Shown piece by piece: positions 18,525-28,949 of a stretch of DNA of 64,000 nt. This stretch comes from Symbiodinium natans. Its lineage: Eukaryota; Sar; Dinophyceae; Suessiales; Symbiodiniaceae. Below the pieces are notes generated by a model. That model was not told the origin of the DNA and did not search any database. It saw nothing but the letters and a program-made list of their open reading frames with translations. The stretch lies in assembly GCA_905221605.1 (NCBI GenBank), contig CAJNDS010002487.1, forward strand, positions 1-64,000. Direction: 5' to 3'. The position numbers and the translations under genes are program-made. Each line of letters starts with the position of its first letter. The stretch's first letter is position 1.

Positions 18525-18800
18525 CTTCCTTTTCCTTTTCCTTTTCCTTTTCCTTTTCCTTTTCCTTTTCCTTTTCCTTTTCCTTTTCCTTTTCCTTTTC
18601 CTTTTCCTTTTCCTTTTCCTTTTCCTTTTCCTTTTCCTTTCCTTCCCTTCCCTTCCTTCCCTGTTTCCTTGCTTCCTTGCTTCCTTGTTTCCTTGCTTCC
18701 TTGCTTCCTTCCTTCCTTCCTGTCCTTCCGTCCTTCCTTCCTTCCTTCCTGTCCTTCCGTCCTTCCGCCCTTCCTTCCCTCCCTCCCTCCTTTTCTCCCT
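18525..18800 (+). repeat. CCTTTT hexamer array grading into CTTCC repeats
   Basis: About 19 perfect CCTTTT units, then TTCCTTGC and CCTTCC variants. The Phe/Pro or Lys/Glu-rich open frames here are artefacts. Confidence 0.9.
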
Positions 18801-19313
18801 CCCTCCATCCCATTTTCTCTTTCTCCGTCGGAAGAACAGAATAAATTATTTTTTGATCCTAAATAAATTTTTTCTTGATCCTAAATAAATTTTTTCTTGA
18901 TCCTAAATAAATTTTTTTTGATCCGCATCCCGAGAGCTTCGGGCTTTTTAGGGTTTCGGGCTCAGGGTTTAGGGAGAGGACCCCAAAGCCCCCAAAGTCG
19001 GAACTGTAAGACCGTAGCCTTAGACACGATTCTACACCCTTTGCCCTTGCAAAGCAAGTGGCCGCACCCTTTTTTTAGCTTGGGCGCGCTGGCGCATTCA
19101 CAGGAGGAAGCTGCGAATTCTGGACCGCTGAAGGTTGGGGCTGTGCCTGTGCTTTGCTGGTATCGACCCTTATGAACCCTGTAAGCCCTATATACAGACC
19201 CTTAGATGAAGCCTATAAGCCCTATATAAACCCCAACAGGCCTATACACTATTAGCCCTACATGAAACCTTCTAAACCTTATGCCTTATGCGCCCTGTAA
19301 GCCCTACATAAAC

Positions 19314-19440
19314 CCCCAAAATCATATCCCACACAAAACCCTATAACAAATCTTATAACCCACGCGGGGCCTAAGTAAACCCCCCAAAATCATATCCCAT
19401 ACAAAACCCTATAACAAATCTTATTAACCACGTGGGGCCT
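19314..19440 (+). repeat. Tandem duplication of about 65 bp
   Basis: Two copies of a unit with AAAATCATATCCCA and CCTATAACAAATCTTAT, each ending in ACGnGGGGCCT. Confidence 0.75.
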
Positions 19441-19469
19441 CAGAGGTTGCTGCCCTCATGCTACCCGAC

Positions 19470-19511
19470 CCCCTTGGTGCAGGCGCCGATGGCCGCCCCG
19501 AAGGCTATCTC
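19470..19511 (-). CDS. Possible PPR gene exon 22
   Basis: Encodes EIAFGAAIGACTKG, a first-helix sequence. Acceptor CCCAG. Its link to exon 21 is not resolved by phase, and an intervening exon may be missing. Confidence 0.5.
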
Positions 19512-22500
19512 CTGGGCTCGCAAAACACGCGGAGTGTCGGGTTTGGGGGTTTCGGGCTGTTGGGGTTTTGAGGGGTTTCGGGTGTTTCGGGGTTTTGGGG
19601 GGGTGTTGGGGGTTTTGGGTGGGTTTTGGGGGCTTTTTTGGGGGGGTTTTAGGGGTTTGGGGGTTTAGAGGTTTTCGAAGGGCCTAAAGCAACTCCAGCC
19701 TGGAGTTTCGAGAGATCGAGTCAGCGGTGTTTGTGCGCATGGGCTTTGAGGGCTTCGGGGAGTCTGTGCGTGTGCGTTTTTTGAACTTCTAGGCTTCGTG
19801 TCAGCCCTAAACCCTAAACCCTAAACCCTGACCCTACAAACGCGAGTGTTGCTGTACTCAGAAGTTCTGGGGAGCGGCATCTGGGCTGGCGCAAAAAGGC
19901 CTGGTAGATACCAAGTGAGGCACTCTGTGGCACCCTCTGACCATATTCCCAAATAGGACCCTCCCAAGCCGAAATCTGAGAAAATATAAACTAAATGTAA
20001 ACTATCCCCAAGGGCCTACCGAGACCGAATGAACCCGAAAATTAGGGCCATACCCTATACTACTATACTTCCTACTCAGGTAAATGAACCATAAACCCCG
20101 TAGGGTTCATCTAGTCCCCTACAGTAGGTATGGGATAGCTCAAGTCATGCTCACGAGAGCTCTCGAAAGGTTACTTGGGAGGCACTGGGCTCTCGAGCTG
20201 CCACCGGCTGTTGCAAACCGGCGGAAACATTGGGCTTAGGGTTTGGGACTTAGGGTTTAGGGTTTGGGGTTAGGGCTTAGGGCTTAGGGCTTAGGGCTTA
20301 GGGCTTAGGGTTTAGGGTTTAGGGCTTAGGGTTTAGGGTCTACATCTAGGGTGTCTAAGGTTCACGGCTTAGGGTTCTCATTTTGAGTGGCCGGGCATGA
20401 GAAGGGCAACAGGACGCACAGAAGAGTGCCAACGCTCCGAGGTTGGGATGTTCACCCTGATACTAGCAGTCCTTAATAGGGATTACAATAGGGGGGGGGG
20501 GGGGGGGGGGGGGGTGCTATAATCCCTATTAAGAACTGTTAGTGTAAGGGGGAACATCCCAACTTCGAGTTGCACAAGCTTCGGGATCTCCCGGTGTAAG
20601 ATGTTTGAGGCGTTTGACCCTTGCTCCAACCTACCGGACCCTGAATCTAGCACACTCAGAAATCCTAAACCCCAAACCCCAACCCCCAAACCCTCTACAC
20701 CCTAAACCCTATAAACCCTGTAAACCCTATGAGCCCTATGAACCCTATAAACCCTTTAAACCCAAACAAACCATAAACCCTTAAAACCCTATAAACCCTA
20801 TAAACGCTATAAACCCTATAAACCCTATGAACCCTATAAACCCTATAAACCCTATAAACCCTCTAAACCCTATAAACCCTCTCACTCTCCCTTCAGGACC
20901 AGGAAACCCCCAACACCCCCTGAACGCTGAGCGGCGTTGGCGTCGGAGGACCCAGCAAGCAGGCCCAGAGCTGCGCGCCAATGCCCAACCCTCCTTGATT
21001 CAAGGGGCTCGAGCCCTCGGCCCTAAACCCTAAACCCTAAACCCTAAACCCTAAACCCTAAACCCTGGTCAGGAAGGTCGGGAAGGTCGGGAGGGAAGTA
21101 GGCTACTCATTGTAAGGGGCTTCAGGGTCGTGTTCAAGGCAGGTTCGATGGATCTTCGAGAGGCGATTGTGAGGTCAGCCGATCAGCCCATAAGCCTTCA
21201 AAATCCCAAGCAACCCTAAACCCTAAACCCTAAACTCTAGACCTGCATCCCAACATCATCTGCAAGCGCCCGAAGTCCACAAACCAAGCCACCCGAGAAC
21301 ACGAGGAGCCGTGCTTGTGTTGTGTCAAGGTCGGGCCATAAACCGTTTTAGGGTTCATTGCGTCTCCGAGGTGTAAGCGGAATTTCGGCAGAGGTCACTC
21401 ACCTTCGACGCTTGGGTGCTCTGTCCTATGAAAGATCGCCTCTTTCGAGTTCGGGTGCCCTTTTTGGCCCAGCCAAATCACCAGCCAAAACACGCTGGTT
21501 GAACTATTAAAGGCCACCGAGACGCACAACAACATACTGCAGCTCAGCTTCTCACATGCGCTGATTGCTGCGCTGAAGCTGATTTTGTCCACCTTCACCT
21601 GCATCCGATTCTGTCTTGGCACAGGCTTTTGGGCCACCGCTTTTCTGGCAGGGCGTGAGCCCCTCTTCTTCTCTTCTTCTTCCGAGAAAGCCGCACTGCA
21701 CAACGGCTGGGCGCACACCCCGATTGAGTTTGCGTAAGCCTTTTGTGGGGGAAGTTTGACTAAGGCTGATGTACTTTACCCAATGCGCCGCCATCTCAGG
21801 CATCGATTCTGAAAAAATCGGGCCCCGGAGTTCCACTTTGCAGACCAAATGAACCCAAAAGGGTTGACCCCTAAATTGGGGTCGTTTGACTCAATGATCC
21901 CCAAAAGGGCTAAAAGCGCCCGGCTGGAGCATCATGAGCATCAGCTGGGAAGGGCTTGAGCCAGGTTGGGGGATGAAGGCGCCCGGCTGGAGCATCATGA
22001 GCAGCAGCTGGGAACAGGTTAGGAGATGAAGGCGCTCGGCTGGAGCATCATGAGCAGCAGCTGGGAACAGGTTAGGGGATGAAGGTGCCCGGCTGGAGCA
22101 TCATGAGCCTGGAGCATCATGAGCATCAGCTGGGAAGGTCTTGAATCAGGTTAGGGGATGAAAGTGCCCGGCTGGAGCCAGGGTTAAGGGTTTAGGGTTA
22201 AAGGTCCAATAAAGTAGACAAGGTTCCTATAGTAGCCCGGGGTATACTACTATTTGCCTAAGAACATCCACTTATAAGGAAGATTCTTCTACTGTAGAAA
22301 ACCAGTGGCCTGGGTACACGACCCCTAAACCCTAAACCCTAAACCCTAAACCCTAAACCCCAAACCCTAAACCCCACAAGATCCCAATGTTAGGGTTCCT
22401 TCGGTCTTTTTGGTCACCCGCCCAGGGTGTGGGCCTGGCTCAGAGGCATCGCAGCTGGAATCTGCAGGGCCGCCCGCCATTGATCACCTGGTTTAGGCTT

Positions 22501-23743
22501 TAGGGTTTAGGGTTTAGGGTTTAGGATTTGGGGTTTAGGGTTTACGGTTTAGGGTTGAGGGGTTTGGGGTTTAGGGTTTTGGGGTTTAGGGTTTAGGGGT
22601 TTAGGGGTTTAGGGTTTGGGGTTTGGGGGGTTTGGGGTTTAGGGTTTAGGGGTTAGGGGTTTAGGGTTTAGGGGCTTAGGGTTTAGGGTGTAGAAGTATG
22701 GCTGCAATCGATGTTGGTGCAGTCCCTGCCGATGCGCTTCGGCCTGCAAAAGCCCAGACACGAGAAACCCTGCCCCAAACCCGAACCCTAAACCCTAAAC
22801 CCTATAAACCCTCTAAATCCTACATGAACCCTACAAATCCTACAAGCCCTACAAACCCGAAAAATCCTGTAAACCCTATAAACCTATAAACCCTGTAAGC
22901 CCTATAAACCCCCTAAACCCCATAAACCCTAAACCCCAAAAACCCTAAACCCTAAACCCTAAACCCTAAAACCCTAAACCCTAAGCCCTAAACCCTGAAC
23001 CCTAAACCCCAAACCCTTAACCCTAAACCCTACCTGTGCAGCCCCGGAGCCCTTGGCAGAAGCGCTGGTGGCGGCGTTGAAGCAGACTTCGTTGAGCCGG
23101 GCCATGCTTGCGCGCGCACCTGCTAGGAGTTACTTAAGAACCCAACATGTTGTTTTAAAAAACTTCCTTACAAGGGTAGTATTGGGATTATTAAGAAAAC
23201 CTTCCTGATAAGGGTAGTATGGGGATGAATGTTTTTTTTTTTTTTTTTTTTGGGGGGGGGGGGTCTTAAGCAAATAGTAACCTGCGGTCTCCGTTCAGCT
23301 CCGAAAAGGTTGTGTACCCTGTTGGGGATGCCCGGTTCTTTTGGGAAAATGCCGTATGGAGTTTGGAAACATTGTGGATGCCCCTAGTTTTGCTGGGAAC
23401 ATACCCATAGGGAGATCTGGGGCGTGGTTAGCTAAGCAGCTTCTCTAAGCAATCCCCGGCGGGACACCCTAAACCCTAAACCCACCTGCAAGTAGCTGGA
23501 GTGCACTCTTCCACTGCCCTCCTCCCTCGCAGGCGCTGGTCGCCGCGCTGAAGCCGATGGCATCCGCCTCAGGGCCCCGCCCGACGCATCGACGGATCGA
23601 CCCTGTGAAGCTAGAATCACATTTGCAATTCTCTCTCTACATTATATATGTATATATATATGTATATATATATATATGTTGTAGACTGTGTACAGTATAA
23701 TATAGTATAATATAAGAATTCCAGTATGCATATATTTTAGTTG

Positions 23744-23774
<31 letters not shown>

Positions 23775-26700
23775 ACTGTGACAGAGAGTTGTTTCAACTC
23801 TGCGCCCACGAGCCTGCACCATCGCCATCGCCATATCCACGAGCAGCCATCGTGCCTGCTGCCATTGCCCAGACGGAGCGCATGCACTGATGGCGGCATT
23901 GAAGCTGATGTCATCGGGCATCAAGCCTTGCGTTTGCGGCGTCCAAAGTGCAAGCGGTCACAGCCCAAAACAAAAGCCCAAGGCCTAGAAGCAATGAACC
24001 CTAAAAAATTGGGGGTCACATACCCCATACTGTGATAATTCCTATTGAAGTATACGACCCCTAAACCCCTTTCAGGGTTTCTTTGGCCCCCCCAAGCTTG
24101 GACTTGGGTCAAAGAAGCGCACCGTGGGCATGGACGACAGAAGTTGAAAAGCTCTGCGCCACTGCCCAGCCTTCCTGGGTTTAGGGTTTTGGGTTTAGTG
24201 TTTAGGGTTTCGGGGTTTAGGGGCTTAGGGTTTAGGGGCTTAGGGTTTAGGGGTGTAGGGCAGTTTAGGGCAGTTTAGGGCAATTTGGGGGTTTAGGGTT
24301 TAGGGTTTAGGGATAGGGTCCTTTATTAAACCCAAATCAGGACAATATGAAAATTTTTCCCAGAAGGCAACCGGGCTTCGCGCAGGCGCTCATTGCAGCG
24401 CTCAGGCTGATCGTGTCCGGAGTTACCTGGAACCTGGGGCGATCCGTTTTGAGCTTTCCAGAAGTTCGGGGTTGTAGGGATGTTTTTCTTATTTTAGAGG
24501 CTGAAAGGTATGGGGTTTAGGGTTGAAAGGCTATTTTAGAGGCTGAAAGGTATGGGGTTTAGGGTTGAAAGGCCATTTTAGAGGTTAAAAGGTATGGGGT
24601 TTAGGGTTGAGAGGCTGGAAGTTCGGAGTCAGCAAGAGACTCGAGGACTCACGAAAACCTGCCTGGGGAGAGCTGCCAGCAGTTGCGCTGCCACCTGCCA
24701 CTGCCCACACTTCTCGCAAGCGCTGATGGCCGCGTTGGCACAAATGCCATTCACCCTCACCTTCTGGGTTTAGGGTTTAGGGTTTAGGGTTTAGGGTTTA
24801 GGGTTTAGGGTTTAGGGTTTAAAAGATGGGGGGGGGGGGGGGGGGTACCCGTAATAATGCTGATATGCCTCAACATACCAGAACCTCCGGAAACATGGCG
24901 CAAACCCCAGTTTCGACAACCCGCATTGAAGTTGACTTTCATGCAGAGGGCACAAGGGTTGACGAGATTGAGGGTGTTTGGGGTCTTGCCGTTTCGGGCG
25001 TTAAGGAACAACCCTAAACCCTAAACCCTAAACCCTAAACCCCTTACACCAAAAGCAGAGACTTATCCCCTGCTTTAAAGGCCCCGGCGCGCCTCCTCCC
25101 TGCCCATGGCTTCCAGCACCTCCAAGGCCATCCGCCACTCCCCACCCTTCTCACAAGCACTGACCACGATGCTGAAGCTGATCCTCGTTGTAGGGTTTAG
25201 GGTTTAGGGTTTAGGGTTTAGGGTTGTTCGGTTGCTACTGTCGGGGTCGGAAGAAGTACTAATAGTATTCCCTTGTGGTCCCTACACCAGAAAAAACCGA
25301 ACCCTATTCTCATTCTTAAGGCCCCCATGTTGAGGGGGTTTACGGTGTTGAAAAGCCCTGGCCAATAGGGTTGTGAGGGAAGTCGAAGTTGTGAACGTTG
25401 CTTGTTGGAATCGGTTTAGGGTTGGGGTTTAGGGTTTAGGGTTTAGGGTTTAGGGTTTAGGGTTTAGGGTTTAGGGTTTAGGGTTTAGGGTTTAGGGTTT
25501 AGGGTTTAGGGTTTAGGGTTTAGGGTTTAGGGTTTAGGGTTTAGGGTTTAGTTTTAGGGTTTAGGGTTTAGGGTTTAGGGTTTAGGGTTTAGGGTTTAGG
25601 GTTTAGGGTTTAGGGTTTAGGGTTTAGGGTTTAGGGTTTAGGGTGTGAGGGTTTAGGGTTTAGGGTTTAGGGAAACATAAGCCGCCGCAGCCGCCAAGCG
25701 GGAAAAAGGAGCCAAGGGGCTGTGGGGTGCCCACAAACCCCCTTTGTTAAACGTTTGTGGATGATGTCTGGTCCTTACGAACCCCTTCCTTGGGGGAAGC
25801 TGAGCCCGTCACACCCCCCCCCCCCCCGCTCCCTTACCCTGCAGAAGCCGGATCAGGGAGCCTCTAACCCTAAACCCTAAACCCCAAACCCTAAACCCCA
25901 AACCCCAGGCCCCAAACCCTAAACCCTAAGCTCCAGAGCTTCCGGGGGGAACTTCTTTCGTTTCGAGTTCACCACTTGGATAATGAAAAGGGCCCCCCTA
26001 ACAGGATGAAAAAAGGATCCCCTAACTGGATGCATGGTCCGTGCTATCTCAATATTTGCAGGGTGGTATAGGGTATCTGCAACCCCAGTTGTAGGGTTCG
26101 TTTGGGTCTACAACAAGAAACGACCCCCAGGATCCCTTTATACAAAAGGACCCCAAGAAGCTCACTGTCGAGGCGCCCATCCGGCAAGGCGTCCGCGGCC
26201 CATAAGAGGTGCAGGGCCGCACGCCAGCGCCCGGCCTGTGAGACGAGCGGGGGGCTCCCTCAACATGCGCCCAATCCCTAAACCCTAAGACCCCCCAACT
26301 GGGCCCCCCAACTGGGCCCGCAACACCCGTACACACCCGTAAAACCCTAAACCCCAAAAGCCTTACACCCTGACAGGGGTCAGGTGTATTACCAAAACCC
26401 TAAACCCTAAACCACCCCAAAACCCTAAACCCTAAACCCTTATAAGCCCTAAACCCTAAACCTTTGCTTGTCCCAGCTGGCCTTTGCGCAGGCGTTCATG
26501 GTGGCACTGACGCTTATCGCATCCTTCCGGATGCTTGCTTCCACCTGCGCTCTTCAGAGACGCCCTAAACCCCAAACCCCCTAAACCTCAAACCCCAAAC
26601 CCCAAACCCAAAACCCTAAAACACAATACACCCTGAACCCCAAACCCTAAACCCTAAAAACCCCAAACCCTAAAACCCTAAACCCTATAAACCCTTAAGT

Positions 26701-28912
26701 CTGCAAGCTTTTTCCCAAGCGCACCAGATCGGCCCAGAGCTGCAGGGCCAGCTCCCACTGCCCGGCGCGCTCGCACGCGTCGATGGCGGTGCTGAAGCTG
26801 ATCCTGAGTTCTGAGTGGTGAGGTCTAGGGTTTAGGGTTTAGGGTTTAGGGTTTAGGGTTTAGGGTTTAGGGTTTAGGGTTTAGGGTTTAGGGTTTAGGG
26901 TGTACACTTTCAGTTCTAGCGGGGATGCTAGCATCCCCAGAAAAAAAGGTGTAACAAGTGTACTTATTCGGCTACTAGGTTGCCCAGTAACCTAGGATTA
27001 AAAAGGGTGCCCTTTTTTGCTTAAAGGGGTTTCTAGGGGAACCTAGAGCCCCCAAAAAGGGAATAAGGGCACTACTGGGCATCCTAGGCTATACCAAGAA
27101 TCTCATCGGACCGGAGGCGGGCTGCAGGCATCCTGGACAAGAGCTCCACAGCCAGCTGCCACTGACCAGCTACCTGGGGTTTAGGGTTTAGGGCTTAGGG
27201 TTTCGGGTTTAGGGTTTAGGTTTAGAGTTTAGGGTTTTGGGGGGCCAAAGGAAACCCCAAACAATGCGGATCCTGGAGCCCCTCGCTTTTTTTACTCCCT
27301 AGCAAGGTCGTATGGACCATAAGCCCTTTTGGGGTTCCTTAAATCCTAGCCCTAAACCCTAAACCCTAAACCCTAAACCCCTTTGGGGTTCCCCAAGGTA
27401 CTTTGCAGACGCTGATGGTCGAGTTGTAGCTGATCTCGTCTGGCCCCGTCCTCGCAAAGCAAGCAGCTCCACGAGAAACAGGGATTAGGGTTTAGGGTTG
27501 TAGGGTTGTAGGGTTTAGGGTTTAGGGCAACAACAATTCAATCCCAAACGTAAATTAAACTCCATAAGCCCCTAGAAAACCCTGAAAAACCCTCATAACA
27601 CCCCAATAAAACCCTAATTCCGAATAAACCCGGCAAACCCCAAAAAACCCTAAACCCTAAACCCCAAACCCTAAACCCTAAACCCTGCAAACCCGGCGCT
27701 TGGAAGCCATGGCCTTGACACCGCCATGTTAGCCAAGAGCTGTAGAGCTGCCTGCCACAGGCCACCACGCCTCGGTGTCCGAAAGCCTTACAGCGGCTTA
27801 GGGTTTAGGGTTTAGGGTTTAGGGTCTTAGGGTCTTAGGGTTTAGGGTTTAGGGTTTAGGGGCGTCTAGGGCCGCTGAACCCGCGAAGGCACGACTCCTA
27901 CAGCCCCTTGGGAGCTTCTGGCGGATCTCAATCGCGGCCGGCTGTCTCAAAAGCGCTGATGGTGGAGTTGTAGCTGATTGCATCCTCGAGAGATGGCAAG
28001 TGTGGGTCTTGGGGTTTAGGGTTTGGGGTTTAGGGTTTAGGGTTTAGGGATATCAGGAATGTCACCGGGCCTTGCTATTTGATGTTATGGAATACTGTTG
28101 TCATCATTTTGCATGTCATTTGTTGTTACTACTAGCTATGTGTCGTACTATGGACATCATCTTTGGTATGATTGGCATCATTGCTTGTCTTTAACGTTTC
28201 TCGTCACAAAACCCTTAACCCTAAACCTCAAACCCTAAACCCTAAACCCTAAACCCCCATATTGCCCATATTGCTGCCGGACCCCAACCTGCCCCGAACA
28301 TCCTCACGCGACCAGGAGTCCTTGTCGACCCGGGCCGGCTCCATGCTGGAGGAGAGCGACACCTCAAGTAATGTAGGGGCCTGAATCATTAGAATAGGGT
28401 TTAGGGTTTAGGGTTTAGGGTTTAGGGTTTAGGGTTTAGGGTTTAGGGTTTAGGGTTTAGGGTTTAGGGTTTAGGGTTGATTGTTTAGGGTTTAGGGTTT
28501 AGGGTTTCGTGTTTGGGGGTCATGATGGTATAATGACAAAGGGGCCATAGGGGAATATAATTATAGCCATTATTCCGACCCCTATAGTATTGGTTTTGTG
28601 AGGGCTTTCAGGAAGGGTTCTAAGGTTTCAAGTATGGGCCCTTAATCCAGGTACCTTTGGTTCTCTAACCCTTATATACAACAAGGGCCCATACTTCGGA
28701 TCCCTAACAAGGGTAAGGGACCATACCAAGGGCCCAGGGTACCTGAAATGTGTAGGGTTTGTAGGAGTTTCAGGGTTTAGGGGATCTAAGGCTTATTTAA
28801 TCTAGGGTTTATAGGTTTTTAGGGCTCCCACCCGCCGACAGTTAATAGGGCTCCCACCGGAGCCCCTTATAAACCCACAATACTCTAACGCTGAATACAG
28901 GAACCCCAGAAT

Positions 28913-28949
<37 letters not shown>

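Larger units (their letters stand above)
16704..18925. mobile_element. AT-rich 2.2-kb element with inverted ends
   Basis: The left end (16704-16791) has four GGATCAAAAAA units and the right end (18838-18925) the inverted TTTTTTGATCC units, each spaced by AAATTTATTT-type sequence. Inside are a CAGCATTTCTGAGTTTCCAG minisatellite (16820-17110), a TATTGTATATTATTG satellite (17150-17760), three GC-rich units (17770-18050), an ACCGGAGGACC-type repeat (18320-18410) and a CCTTTT array. No protein is recognisable. The inverted ends suggest a non-autonomous mobile unit, but no target duplication was identified. Confidence 0.45.

Noticed and set aside
18271-18888. Lys/Glu-rich, Lys/Gly-rich and Phe/Pro-rich open frames
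   Set aside because: Artefacts of the CCTTTT and CTTCC arrays.
24888-24985. A PPR-like reading (MKVNFNAG) between PPR exons 12 and 13
   Set aside because: Exons 12 and 13 join directly in phase with near-normal motif spacing, so this piece is better read as intron sequence or a decayed exon.
25426-25671. A CRISPR array
   Set aside because: The repeat is a 7-bp tandem without spacers.
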